The position numbers and the translations under genes were made by a program. This document shows, piece by piece, positions 35,653-47,350 of a stretch of DNA of 64,000 nt. The notes beneath the pieces were generated by a model. It saw only the letters and a list, made by a program, of their open reading frames with translations, did no database searches and was not told the origin of the DNA. Each line of letters starts with the position of its first letter. Position 1 is the stretch's first letter. Source of the DNA: Trichaptum fuscoviolaceum (taxonomy: Eukaryota > Basidiomycota > Agaricomycetes > Hymenochaetales > Trichaptaceae); contig CAJSYZ010000012.1 in the NCBI GenBank assembly GCA_910574455.1, forward strand, positions 2,039,317 through 2,103,316. The letters run 5' to 3'.

Positions 35653-36170
35653 GAGAAAGGCTTCCACGCTGACAGGTTCTTGAGGGAAAAGCCGCCCTGA
35701 AGCTTGCTGAAAAGGTCCTTGCTCTAGAGTGACTTGGGCTGCTGAGGCGGCTCCAAGTCAAGGCCACATCCGAGGAGGGCGCAATCTCTTACAAGGGGCA
35801 ACATTAGCTAACTCACAAAGAAGGCTACCGACAGAGGATGAAAGTACTGCCCCCACTGGCAGGTACTAGATGAATTATGCAAAAAAACTACTTACTTGAC
35901 CTGCAAATGCTAGATGCGCATGTTACACGACAATTTTAAAGCGGCGCAGCCGCTGTTGAAAGCACAAGAAATAGCAGCAGCAAATGTGATATAGAAGCAG
36001 CTTATGAGAGATTTTGAGGTTTGTTGCGTCGACTCTGTCTTGATTATCTTTGCTGTTGTGGTCAATGATGAAGAGACGCGACGCGACTTGACGCGTGCCA
36101 GTGACGGTCGCGCCGTGCTCCCAATCAAGTACTTGTCACGAGTCGTGGGACTCCGAGTTCGAGTCCTTCT
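35653..36170 (+). mobile_element. Diverged, array-poor copy of the composite repeat
   Basis: Shares the A-tail-spacer-B order with 29201-30692. Matching pieces include CAGGTTCTTG, GTCCTTGCTCTAG and GACTTGGG (module A), CTCACAAAGAAGGCTA and GTACTGCCCCCACTG (tail), and GTGGTCAATGATGAAGAGAC and TTGTCACGAGTCGTGG (module B). Between tail and B only a remnant of array-like sequence remains (about 35940-35985, AAAGCGGCGCAGCCGCTG). The hairpin is at 36076-36096 with arms ACGCG and CGCGT. The element class is unknown. Confidence 0.6.
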
Positions 36171-39100
36171 GAATCCTGCCGCCTTTTTGGAGGCCTGTGC
36201 TTTCAAACTTTGGATACTCCTTTGATCAATCCCATGGTCTATCCAACAATCCTCGGCTCTGGTCGCATGGGGCTTCGGATCTCTGACAGGAAGTCATCGC
36301 GTAGGAGGCTGGCAACAAAACTGATACGGCTGCAGGACAGGACACACGCACACACACACTTGCTACCGCATGCGCACAACGTTTATTTCTTCACCTCGTC
36401 ACCTGCAGTAAAAGGTCCCTTGTGCGCTTCAAGTGTTTGCATCCGTTATCTGTGTATCATGTCATCGGCGATAGAGGTACGTTTGTCGTCATTCATCTCC
36501 CATATCGCAAAACTAGACTGAAAAAACCTCCGCTTCGCAGTTACTCGGTGTTTTATCATTCGCTGATCTTGTCCTTCTGAGATCGACGATCAACGTCCTT
36601 GGAATTCGAGGCCCCTCCGTGGAGCATGCACACGCGAGAAACGACAATGCTCTTGTTCTCCGTCTTCTTCTCCCGTAGGCTACTTCTGAAAAAGGTATCC
36701 CTGCTCTGGAGATACGCAGGACTTCGAAAAACAATGACCGACTTCGAACATTGGCATGAGATGAAGACGCTAACGATCCACGGTGCTTCTTGATCGCGAC
36801 TTTGTTCTCTATTCTGGTTCCAGTCTTCCTTGATTCATTATTTATCCGGCCGATTCGGAAATGACTTGTTCAATGCCGTGGAAGATGCGTTACATCACTG
36901 GGAAGGCGGAAAAGTTATGCACAACCGCAACCATTGTGTAGTGTTACAAGGTACTTACAGGGTACTTACAACTTACTTACAACTTACTGGATCTGGCAAG
37001 GCAATTGTAATTAACTTTTAAGCCTTACTCAAGGCTTATGATACTAAATAAGGCTTATGAAAAGATTGTAATAAGATTATAACATGGTTTTCGGACCGGG
37101 ATAACATTGTAGTCCCGGTTATTTCTCTCCCGGATGTTTGCAAAGTCAATAAAGTCCCACCCTAAATCAGAAAAACGAACATTGCACAAATAACGCCAAA
37201 TAGTAGACTTGTTTTCCCCATGCCCGCGTCACCTCCGAGTCCGTCTACGCATTCGACTTCTTCCTGCAGGTGCTCTAATGACTGCCACCTCACGAGGTAA
37301 GTTCCACTCAGTAGATTGATCCCGTTGGCTGACTCTTTGCAATCCAGGTACCAGGTGCTGTATTGCCTGCGCTGAGTAGTGGATAGTGGGTGGAGTGAAC
37401 GTGGGTGCACACCTTTTGAAAGACATAGTTCTTGCTTACCTGGTTCTGGTTCTGATTCTGGTTCTGGTCTCTCACTGCTGGCTCTGGCTCTGCTCTCTAG
37501 CTTGAGTTTTGACTCTGACTCTGACTCTGGCTCTGACTCTGGCTCTGGCTCTGGTATTGACTGGCATAATCTTGGTTCTGGTTCTGGTTCTGGTTTCAGA
37601 CACAATATGTAAGTTTTCGTAGCTAGGTAGTAGATAATGTATATATATATATATTATTATCTAATTGCAATATATATTATTTTAAAAGAACATGAATAAG
37701 TGTGACAGGAACCAAATTTGAAACCGGTTGCAGCCTAATATATTCCTCATCATTATAACAGACTGATAAGGTTACGGATGGTTATAAGCGGCTTACAATT
37801 TTGCTTAAGGACAGTTGTCAGGGAAAAAAAATATTACAATGCTATTTAGGGTGTTATGTAGGCTTATAATGTACTGATAAGCACGTTATAAGGCCCTTGT
37901 CAGATTTCCGCCAGGACGGTGATGTATACGAATGCGCGCAACGTGAAGGAAAAAAAGACCTGGAGTATTTCATTGATGTCGTCGGGTCGGACGCCTTTCT
38001 CCTTCTCTGACCTACAGCGCCCTCTACAGTACGTGTTCGAAGCTACTACGAACCACCTACCTCGCAACGGTCAAATCTGCTTGTGGAAAATAAAATGAAG
38101 AAAAAATATAATTTTAAGTAATAGAAGACATCCCACTCCTTGAAACACATTCGCAGCCAATCGAGAACGCGACGCGCCCTTCCTGGCTGGCTCGTGGCCC
38201 GGTGCGGCCTGCACGGCGTGGAAACCATGGAGAAAATTTTAAAGAAACTCCCCAGCTCCGGACTTGCGCGTCGTGAGACTGAGGTACCTCTTCACTGCTT
38301 ATTGCTGTCAGAAGACAAAGAGAGGCTTCACGGCATCTGCATACTACTTGACGACCACCAGTACTGGATGGCTTTTCAATCGTCTCAATGTTCAAGGTCA
38401 CCCGCTAACCCTTCACGGTGTCCGGACCCCGCTTGCTTTATTAAATTTTGCCTTGCACCGATGCCTTGGAGGCGCGTCATCAGCTGGAACCCCAGGGGTT
38501 GGTGATACGCGCGCGCGTGCACTGGTGCTGCAGCAGTGTTTCTGATTTCAGGGAAACTCGTAGCTAGGCGAATCAGATCGAGATGCTTAACCATATTTTG
38601 ACGTACCTCAAATCAGCTCATGTAAGCAACTCGACTTCTATCTATCTTCACCTCCTCAGAGACTGGCCCAACGACTCATCGGCGAGCCAGTGTAATTCGA
38701 TGCTCTGGTCCTTTGGATAGATGTATATCTCACTGTGGTATGCACATCTCACCTTGTCAGTAATGCGAATCTAACCTATTGATTGGTAGATGACCTGCGA
38801 ATCAAGACACGTCTCATTGATTGCTCCCGATCATTAGACTGGAGAAGCGCAGATTTGACATATACTTCTGCATTCTGCAATATATCAACGAATATTATCG
38901 AAGTGCGTCGCTCGCGCTCTACATTCCAAGGCTCTCCCTCATTTGTCTTTTCTCTCTCATTAGATCTGAAATGCAGTCGGCAGTCCATCGCGACTTTGTC
39001 TATCTTACCACGACCTTCCGGTTACCGCCAAACGTCCGTGGAATGTTTAGTGCTCAGAGCGCATATGAATTCTGGCCTGTTTTATCACGGCCAAGAATGA

Positions 39101-39680
39101 GTGAACTTTAAATTGGAAGCGCTAGCCTGAGGCATGCTTTGTCGCTTTGGATACTTACTTTGATGTGAGCCAAACTTGTTTCAACAAGCCATTATGGTAC
39201 TGAACCTTCTACGTAGAAGATAAGCTAACGAGTACAGTATCTCTTCATCTTGCATCCTTTCTAGAATACGCGAGAAGGACCGCGTACTTCAATGTGCAAG
39301 AGACGGGTTCATCTGAGTACCAGTTCCTTGAAGAATTCATTAAGGCGTATTTCTTTCACTCACACAAAGTTAGAGTCTCAATGCATTTGCTACGCACAAG
39401 GAAATCTACGAGAGCCATCGTCCTACGATGTGTCGTTTTCAACTCCTCTTTTCTTAATGCAAATTTTTTCGGATCCCGACTTGAAGGCGCACGTGAACTC
39501 TGTCTTACTTGGCACATCAATCAGATCACTTCGAAGAACCAATGATCATGCCATCATGATTGCTACTATGGCCATCACTGCCTCCTAGCTAGGTCCTGTA
39601 GGAGGGTGGGCCAGCGAGTCGGCGACCCATATAATTAGTGTTGGAAACACCCAATGTGAGCTAAGATACTAACGACTAGT
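36171..39680. other. Gene-poor 3.5-kb region with hairpins and a microsatellite
   Basis: No gene is supported. The middle (36940-37920) is AT-rich and has two dyads: TAAGCCTT/AAGGCTTA with a 4-nt loop at 37019-37038, and ACCGGGA/TCCCGGT with an 11-nt loop at 37095-37119. Frames near 38140-38505 and 38821-39111 show no family pattern. Confidence 0.4.
37438..37600. repeat. Imperfect (TCTGGT/TCTGAC)n microsatellite
   Basis: Runs of TCTGGTTCTGGT alternate with TCTGACTCTGAC. The six-base period makes both strands open (Glu-Pro repeats on the minus strand), which explains a spurious reading frame there. Confidence 0.8.
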
Positions 39681-40943
39681 ATGTCTTGCCTTCCTTCAGC
39701 TCTGCCGCACGAAGTTTGGGAAGATGTCTTCTACTGGGCAACTTTCTCAGAGGCGCGCGCCGCCAGCTACGTACTTGGGTCTCCTGGCAGCAACGTATTC
39801 ACCGACAGTCCATTCGCACACCTCTACGACGCCGACGTCTTCGTGAGTGCGAGGAAAGCGCTGGCCGTAAAGTACGCGCTGGCGCTGGTGTGTCCCCTTT
39901 GGCGGTCGCTTTCGCGGCGGTTCTTGCTGGAAGAGATTTGGATTGACGGACACGGCGTAGAATCTCTTGAGGACTTACTGGAGCGCGATGATGGTTTGAA
40001 CGGAAAGAAACTGGGTTCCCTGGTTCGTTGCGCACGGATTCAAGTATGGAATCCGAGATCCATGCCAGTCTACGTAAGCCTGCGTACCGGACACATCCTC
40101 GCACTCTGCCCTCGTATCCGTTTCCTGATTATCTGGCGCTGCTTCGCCGCTCTACCACACCGCAAAAGGTTCGCTCGATGCAGGATCGACATCGCGTTTC
40201 GAGATGTAAAGATGCCAAAGTTAGTTTACGCTCAACTGCGCGGAAGTGATATGTCGCCTTTTCATTGGCGCGACATCTCGGTCCCCGATTGCGTCGTACG
40301 ATCTTCCTGCCTCCGGACTTTATCATTGAGGGGAAAGATATACTGGGGTACCAAAATATTGGAGGGGAAGATCCGAACCCTCGATTACGACTGCTCAAGC
40401 TGGTCGTACTTAAGCCGTATGGATTTGGACTTGCCCACCCTCGACAGGCTTATTCTTCGTACCCCACTAACTTCCGAAGAAGCTGGCTGGCAGCGCGTAA
40501 GGGTTTGCATTACATCAGTACGCTGCCTCGAGATCGGCGATAACAAGCTATTTCACTCGCAATCCGGGATCAACAGTCTTCTGCACTTCTTGTCGACATG
40601 TCCAGGCCTCAAAGCTTTCTACTATCCCATCCCATCAATCGAATGCAGCTCAGTTGACCAAGCACTTTTGGAAGAGACTGAAAGTCCCCATGCCCTCGAA
40701 GCAATTCGAACCATTGGACTCCATGCCGGGAAGGAACCAATCCTGGCGGAAGACGCGAAAATGATCATTAATCACCTCCTCTGGCTGAGCAGAAAATACC
40801 CATTCTCAGCGTTGGACCAGGTTGTGTTATGCGGTCATGAATGGCAACGCTTGCACGGCATTCCATGGTTCCCTGAAGCATTGGATCGTATGGAAAAGGC
40901 AGGCATTTCAGTGAAGAACGATCCGGGAATGGTTTTTGTTTGA
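39681..40943 (+). CDS. F-box-like protein (basidiomycete type)
   Basis: A single open frame of 420 residues. The N-terminus MSCLPSALPHEVWEDVFYWATF matches the start of an F-box-like domain (LPxEVWxxIF), continuing through CPLWRSLSRRFLLEEIWIDG at about 74-93. The following 300 residues are leucine-rich and irregular, as in the lineage-expanded F-box-like proteins of mushrooms; phrases such as LRTGHILALCPRIRFLIIW and HFLSTCPGLKAFYYP suggest degenerate leucine-rich repeats. Such proteins bind Skp1 in SCF ubiquitin ligases and recruit unknown targets. There is no intron and no signal peptide. The F-box match is weak at the sequence level but the overall layout is typical. Confidence 0.75.
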   Translation: MSCLPSALPHEVWEDVFYWATFSEARAASYVLGSPGSNVFTDSPFAHLYDADVFVSARKALAVKYALALVCPLWRSLSRRFLLEEIWIDGHGVESLEDLLERDDGLNGKKLGSLVRCARIQVWNPRSMPVYVSLRTGHILALCPRIRFLIIWRCFAALPHRKRFARCRIDIAFRDVKMPKLVYAQLRGSDMSPFHWRDISVPDCVVRSSCLRTLSLRGKIYWGTKILEGKIRTLDYDCSSWSYLSRMDLDLPTLDRLILRTPLTSEEAGWQRVRVCITSVRCLEIGDNKLFHSQSGINSLLHFLSTCPGLKAFYYPIPSIECSSVDQALLEETESPHALEAIRTIGLHAGKEPILAEDAKMIINHLLWLSRKYPFSALDQVVLCGHEWQRLHGIPWFPEALDRMEKAGISVKNDPGMVFV

Positions 40944-41483
40944 GAATTCTAGGACAGATGCTTTTGGTAAGCTCATTCAAGTTTGTACAGTACGTTTTAC
41001 CAAGTCTGACGCTAGGCTCTCAGATATTTCGATTACGCTGTACCTAGACAGACAGACAACCAATGTTATTTCTCGTCAATCACGCCTAAATGATCTCGTG
41101 CACCCGTCTCTGCAGTTGCGAGAGCAGGAAAGGTGTTGCTTATGGGAATGATGCAGAATAGAAAACAATACAAATGCAAATGCAAGAGCTGTGCAATACG
41201 AAGAACTACAATGAACAATCGATGCAACGGAGCCGTAACTAACTAATTGTACGCAGAGAGGTAAACTAACAGACTATCTACAATAATCAAGAATATATAC
41301 ATGATAAATTTATGTACAATGTTCTAAGTCGGTTACAAGATATGCGATAATGAAAAGGACGACAGCAAAGAAAACATCGACGTGGACAGCAATGCGAAAG
41401 CGGAATATATGTAGTTTTGGGGAGATGTGTAGTCGAGAAAAGATTGGGATGCACAATAGGTCGTCCATGGGCAACGTTGTGTA
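40944..41483. other. Convergent intergenic region
   Basis: Lies between the 3' ends of the F-box-like gene and the zinc-finger gene. AT-rich; no coding region is supported. Confidence 0.5.
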
Positions 41484-44043
41484 CTAATAGGGCCGGTAAT
41501 AACCCTCCACTTGCCAGTCAGCTAGCATTCTGTCGCCCCCATGTTTGTTCACGCTACTATGTTCATCATGAGGACCACCTTGCTGAGGTTCGAGCGCAGG
41601 CCCGGGAGTCTGTGCGTCGGCAGATTGCCGAACTTTCCTGTGCGCATCCGAGTGCTTCCTCAATTCCCAGAATGAATCGAAGGTTCTGCCACATCCATCT
41701 CGCTTACACTTTTGAGGTGTCGTATGCTTCTCTACAATGTGCTTCACCCAGGCATCGAGGCTCGCAACGGGCCTCGTGTGGCACTCGTCGCACTTTATGG
41801 AGATCTTCACATCTGAGGAGGAATCCTCCGGATTGGAGGGTTTGTTCCACTTCGCCTCGATGGTCTTCGCTCGGCGGATGGTCTCTGCCCGGCAGTCGTT
41901 CATCACATGCTTTGTGATTTGTTCCCTAGAGTTGAAGATGACATGGTCACAGCCGTGTAACGGGCAGCTGAGCAGCTTTCTGGTTTTGCGAGGCGGCGCT
42001 TGGTCGGGGGCAGAAGTGTTGAGGACCGCGGCGGGAATGGCACTTGACTCCCATGACTGGTCCTGAGCTTGATGCGAAGCAGCCGAAAGAGTCGGATAAG
42101 AGCTCGGGCCTGCAACTGGCATGTTTGCCGGAGATGGTGCCAAAGATACGGCAGACTCTTCGAATGTATTCGGGCCCGTCCACTCGCCAATCAGTGACTG
42201 CGGTAACTCGTGCTGTACGACAGGAAGAGGGCGAGTGCGGACTCGAGGCGCGTCCGGATAGGGTTGGAATTTCCTTGGGTGAGCCCTCTCCTTCCCCTTC
42301 CGACTAGGACCGGCCGGAAAAGGAGTATCCATCCGGTCAGGCGACAGATTCATGTCAACCGTCCCCACAGGCGTTGCAGCAGCAGCATTCGAGAACCCAG
42401 AAGGTCCGGGAGTACCAACATGTGGCGCATACATCGCAGAAGTCGGAGTCGGGAGCATGAAAGCGACTTCATCCGGAGACCCGGGATAAAGGGTTTTATT
42501 GAACGGAGAAGGCGAACGGTACTTCAGTGGAGAGCTGACAGTCAAATTCCTCTTCTTGCGCGAAGGACCTGAAGTAGAGCTGGAAGCTTCTTTGCTCTCA
42601 GTTCGTTTCCTCTTTCTCATCCGCTTCTCGATAGAGATTGGGGTAGGCGGTGGCAACATCTGTGGTAATGTCTCCGGTACGCGTCGATACGATTGAGCGG
42701 GAATACCAGCATCCACTGAATTCTCCTTAGGCGTAGGAGCCTGCGGAATATAACTCAGCGGTGATTGCTCGATTGACGCTTGAGCAGCGTGTTGATAGGC
42801 TGTTTCCGGGATGGAATATGCCAGCGAGGGAGTTATATCCGCTGATGGGAGGACACTTGGTATTTCTCTAATAACCATCGATGGGTTCACCACAGATGTG
42901 AGTCAAGTTAAGTAGAACTTACATATCTCTCCACTGTGGTATTGCGAAATCAGAGAGCAGCATGTCCTCGAGTTGCACTTCATTTAAGGGAGCAGAATGG
43001 GTATAGTTTGCGGTTTGCTGGGTATCATCGACAAGGGCGTGGGCAATGCTTGGGGTATATTTGGAGGGTGGGGTATAATTGTAATGTTGAGACTGTTGAT
43101 TGTTGTCGGGTATTGTCTGGACAGACGTCTGAGCTGGATGGGCTGCGCTAGCATTATCCGTCCTTTCAAAACAAGATATCAGCTTCGTCGCCACCAAAGG
43201 CAAGAAAATAATGTACTCACTGATAATATTGCGCCATTGAAAGTTGTGTCTGCTGGTCTTCGTTGACCGCTGCGGCTTCCTGTACAGGCGCTCCCTGAGA
43301 CCATGCTCCTGTCCCCGTCGCGTCATCTGCAGTATTCGGGGCACTATATTGAGCTCTAAAGGTACAAATGATGTGAGCACTCAAACGGGTTCACCGCGTA
43401 GTGAAGCCGTGGGGATACGCACGCATTAGCTAGCTCATCGAGAATAGGCGCAAACCATCCAAATTCCTCAATCGTATTCGCGCTTGCTGAGGTGTGATAA
43501 TCTGGCTCAAGATCGTTGGGCCACTCGAGGTCCTCGTTTACGTTCACATTTGCTGGAGTTTCTTCTAACTCGGCATTGTTAGCAGAATAGTATTGCAGGA
43601 TATCCTCTGCCATTTGCTCATTCGTCAATTCATCATCATGATTGGGATCAACAGGTTTACCTGGAAGCTCTAAAGGGACTTGCGGGTACTCCGTGGGGGG
43701 AATGGGTAAAGCTTCAGCGGGATCGACAGTCGCCGATCCATAGCGTATATCTTCTAGCCATTCATTGATAAATTCGAGCGAGGCTCTCTCGAGGTCAGGT
43801 GGCAATGAGGACGATCCTGGGATTGCCGGGACAGTCTGTCCTGTAGCAGTGCAAAAGATATAGTTGACACAAAATGCCCATCCTGCAAGAAATGCATGGC
43901 CTTCCGACATTCTAAGGACAAATACGTCAACGACAACGAACACACGGCGACAAACAATAAGCGGCAAACCTTGGTCGTGATGGTGCTTGATCGCTGGACG
44001 CATTGACTCCCGTCCCATTCGTAGCGAGTTCCCTTGATGACAT
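41484..44043 (-). CDS. C2H2 zinc-finger protein, probable transcription factor
   Basis: Five exons, 44043-43970, 43911-43423, 43355-43221, 43162-42923 and 42867-41484, sum to 2322 nt and give 773 residues. The N-terminal half is acidic and Pro/Gln/Ser-rich (activation-domain-like). Basic runs such as KRMRKRKR and PSRKKRN are candidate nuclear signals. Three zinc-binding units lie near the C-terminus: CPLHGC...HVMNDC at about 611-636, IKCDEC...HIVEKH at about 669-694, and CKRDGCGRTF...HSDAH at about 698-722. The first uses Cys as its last ligand, so it is C2HC rather than C2H2. The cluster resembles the widely spaced zinc fingers of many basidiomycete regulators. Exon 2 begins with a hydrophobic run (FLAGWAFCVNYIFC) that is odd for such a protein; the true first exons may differ, although phase is kept. 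No named orthologue is claimed. Confidence 0.72.
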
Positions 44044-45518
44044 CGTCTGTGGTCGAATGCAAGGCTATTGTGAAAGTAAAGAGATAGTGAGGGGGAGAGA
44101 GAGACGAGTTAAACTCGGGTGAAGCGAAATCAACCTGTCGGCGGCAGGCTACTTGAGCCATGTAGCCTCGGCCTCAGCGCACACACTGTACCCATTCTGG
44201 GCGCCAAAATGCGATGAAGAGTGCGCACCGACGCGTCCCGCTGTTCCGAGAGAGGTTTCAACCTGACCTTCCATGTCGACTTCTACGCACAGCAGAAGGC
44301 GGCGAGGCTGCGCATGAGGACCATAGCGCAATACGAAAGGATTGACGAGCGCCAGTTTGAGGGGCAGGAAAAGGTGAGGATGACTTGGCCCAGACGTGCT
44401 TTTCCGGGGGTATCTTGATAGCAGAACTCAGGCGCCACCTATTCCTCTCAGCAAAATGCCAACAGTCCCAGGATAGCGAGTCCTTCCAAAACTTAGCTTA
44501 TGTAGGCGAAGCCAGGAGCCATAGCAAGCAAACGTCACAACAGCATCTTGGGGGAAGAAAACCGAGACAAGCTCAGAATATTATGCGGGGACAAAACTTG
44601 AGGACACAGAAGGGATGACTGAACTCGCTAGCAACCACTATATACGCCACCTAAGTGTGAGAAGCTAAGCGTAACCATCGAACAGCAAGCGAAAATCAAC
44701 AAAGGCCCAAGCAGAGAGTTCACGCCGGACGGACAGCCTTGATGGCGGTTCGAGTACAAGGACGCTGTACGGGTTGAGACACGCATGCCGGACCGGCACA
44801 TGCTCGTACCCCGTTCACCTCGAGAACAAGAAACTGAGCATAATTCGTGAACATAGTATTCACTTTGTCACTCAAAGTATCATATAGCCCTAGATATGAG
44901 CTCGGTATGACCGATGCGTAGCGAAGAAGATTCGATAGCTTGTCTTAAGCCTATAAAGTCAAAAAAATCATCATCAGTTTTACTTTCATCGCGAACAAAA
45001 TAGTCATGCAAGTAAATGTTGCGGGCATTCTTGGAGTCGCAGAGGAACTCTTTTGCCCAGAATACGTCCACAACAAGCGAGATCCAGAGTATTTCACCCC
45101 TTCAGGAGGTATTGGTATAGTATTGAGACTGCGATCTGCTTGTCGTAAGCCTGAGCTTGCATACGCGATTTCCGGAGGATGAATCTGTTGATTGCGTGAG
45201 TGATGTAAAGCAGAAATATATAGTCGTCCAACTACCTTCAATGCAATATAAAGAACAAACCCGAGGTGGATGAACGACGTTGTGGGAGGTAGTTTAAGAA
45301 GATACTGCAGGGGTGAACCGGGGTCCGATTGGCATGAAGTTGCGGAGCTTGGAAAATGATCACGAAGGAAACTCGGAGGCGAAAATGACAGTACTTCTAT
45401 CTTATGTCAAAGGAATCTGGTATTATACATACAATACGACTGCTTTTAAGGATGCTGGGTATGATTCTTTATTCTTACTCTAACTTTCTAACTTCGTGAG
45501 CAGATTTGCGCTCCACGT
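44044..45518. other. Intergenic, no supported gene
   Basis: About 1.5 kb between the zinc-finger gene start and the 3' end of the first Hsp12-like gene. Short frames near 44880-45241 (minus) have no recognisable pattern. Confidence 0.45.
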
Positions 45519-46049
45519 CTAGGCTTTGTTGTTCTTGTCATTCATGCCAAACATATCCTTCGCCTTGTCCATCATGGATTGCTACGAATGAAGTTAGTCA
45601 ATAGCGCACGGATACATGAAGTTGGAAGAAAAAGACATACGCTGTTCTCGTTGGAATTTCCACTGAACGCATCCGTGATTTGTTGAGTGTAAGACTTCTG
45701 ACTCTGAAACGGAGCAGAGAGTAAGTGATCGCAGCAGTTAGAACAGCCTCAACGATTACTCACCTCGGGCTGTGCAGTAGAGCCCATGGAGTCCATCGTG
45801 CCCTTCATCTTGTCACCCATGTGTTCGGTGGTGCTCTTTTCAGAGTCAGGCTAGTGGCGGAAACGATTAGCACCTATTTAGACACTTGAGGTCGCGTCGC
45901 GTATATGCCACCGAAGACACCGGAAGCCCGCGTAGAAGTGATAGACGCCCATCGAGTGGCACACGCATACAAGACGACCAAACGAGATAACTCACCTTCA
46001 GTGCAGCACCAGCCTTGTCCGTCATCGATTGGCGTCCCATGTCAGACAT
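45519..46049 (-). CDS. Hsp9/Hsp12-family small stress protein, paralogue 1
   Basis: Four exons, 46049-45996, 45850-45764, 45703-45641 and 45581-45519, each a multiple of three (54, 87, 63, 63 nt), give 88 residues. The family signature is MSDxGRQSxTDKAGAALKPDSEKSTTEHxGD, typical of yeast Hsp12, fission-yeast Hsp9 and Candida WH11. Hsp12 is an intrinsically disordered protein that folds on membranes and stabilises them under heat, ethanol and osmotic stress. The C-terminus (DKAKDMFGMNDKNNKA) forms an amphipathic helix. A TATA box lies about 85-92 nt upstream. The paralogue at 47783-48217 has the same intron positions, and the ribosomal protein gene lies between them. Confidence 0.9.
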
Positions 46050-46600
46050 ATTTGCTTAGAGTGGAGAAGAATTAACGGGTAGATGAGGTTCGGAAGAGAG
46101 ATTGGATGGGGGAATACGCGTCGCGAAATGCCTCTTTTATACCACGGGCGCGACGCAGCTCATAGCCAGGACGATGACGCACATAATGACATTTGGGAAC
46201 ACCGCGCGTCATCGTTGATGGCGAGCGAGGATCGAGGGCGTCGTTCAAGTCGGGAAGAGAAGACGTCGAAGACAGTAATTACGTAAACTTGAAATAGACA
46301 TCCAGCCGCTGACACTTTATAGGCGCAAAGTACACTCGTCCATAATACTGTATCTGATGATTAGCATTGTAATGACAAGATCCAAATCGCTTGCAAGCAT
46401 TAGGGAAATTGGCAATGCTTCACCAAAGTCGCTGTCACTTTCGCTCATGAGTTGTACAAGGCGTGTGCGGGTACGTTCAAGTCCACCATGAAGATGTCTT
46501 TCAAGCGTATGTCATAATCATGGGCATGCAGAGGTTGGATGTTACAGTGCAAGCATACGGTAGAAAGCATGTAAAAGAAAACACTAGAAACAGAGAAGAC
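46050..46600. other. Intergenic, Hsp12-like promoter
   Basis: Holds the promoter of Hsp12-like gene 1 and the 3' flank of the ribosomal protein gene. A GGGGGA run at about 46109 could be part of a stress element on the opposite strand, but no clear heat-shock element (nGAAnnTTCn array) was found. Confidence 0.4.
46134..46141 (-). promoter_or_regulatory. TATA box of Hsp12-like gene 1
   Basis: TATAAAAG on the minus strand, 85-92 nt upstream of the ATG. The paralogue has CATAAAAG at nearly the same distance. Confidence 0.5.
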
Positions 46601-47350
46601 TCAGACCACCGTGCCAGCGTTCGAGGCGATACGCGGCCACAAATCCGCCTGAAACAAGTTACGATTATCAGCCGCTGAACGAAGAGAGATATGGTAGGTT
46701 ACGCACGCATTCTTTTGCGACAGGACCAGTGATCGCAGATCCCTTCATTTCACCCTTAGGGTTGACGATGACACCCGCGTTGTCCTCGAAGTAGAGGAAC
46801 ACACCATCCTTCCGGCGCCACGCCTTGCGCTGACGAATGACCACAATGGGCATCGCTACATAGAGACAGAACAACCAAAATCAGCACACATAACTTACGG
46901 CCAGACACAGAACAAAAACGCACTCTTCTTCCTCAGCTCCGGCTTTCCCTTCTTCACAGATGCGACGACCATGTCGCCAACACCAGCGTCAGGGAGACGA
47001 TTCAGGCGTGCACCGAAGCCATAGGGTTCGATAAGGTAAAGCGACTTTGCGCCGCTGTTGTCCGCGCAATTGAGCACGGCACCGGTCGGGAGACCGAGGG
47101 TTAGGCGGAATTTGTTGCCGGAGGTTCCTGCGCCTGCTCATCTCAAACGTCCCAGCAGTTCAGTCAAATATATACGAGCAACGAGCGAGGGATGAGTTGC
47201 GAAGCATTATCCAAAAGTCGATTATCCAGATGATGTTTAATCGATTCAAATTGAGCATAGTTCCGATAAAAATTCCCAGTCAAAAACCAAGGATTCATCA
47301 GTATACGTTCTGTGCATAGAATGACAGAAATACACACCGCGCTTGGACAT
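46601..47350 (-). CDS. RPL23: Cytosolic large-subunit ribosomal protein uL14 (L23 of yeast and human)
   Basis: Four exons, 47350-47338 (13 nt), 47133-46924, 46855-46707 and 46648-46601, sum to 420 nt and give 139 residues, the normal length. The sequence is unmistakable: [20 protein letters not shown], then [73 protein letters not shown] and [12 protein letters not shown]. It sits at the subunit interface of the 60S subunit near the GTPase-factor site. The 204-nt first intron directly after the fourth codon is a common feature of fungal ribosomal protein genes. One small oddity is Thr at the junction KK-T-MP, where Val is usual. Confidence 0.96.

Noticed and set aside
36460..36690. Possible small spliced gene starting MSSAIE, joined to LLGVLSFADLVLLRS
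   Set aside because: The splice is plausible but the product stops after about 50 residues and has no recognisable domain.
37162..37605. 147-codon minus-strand frame rich in Glu-Pro-Glu-Pro
   Set aside because: It is a translation of a TCTGGT/TCTGAC microsatellite and has no flanking domain.
38583..39590. Possible F-box-like gene fragments upstream of the F-box-like gene
   Set aside because: Short frames do not join in phase and show no F-box or leucine-rich pattern. A weak similarity between 38650-38700 and 39600-39650 was not strong enough to claim a duplication.
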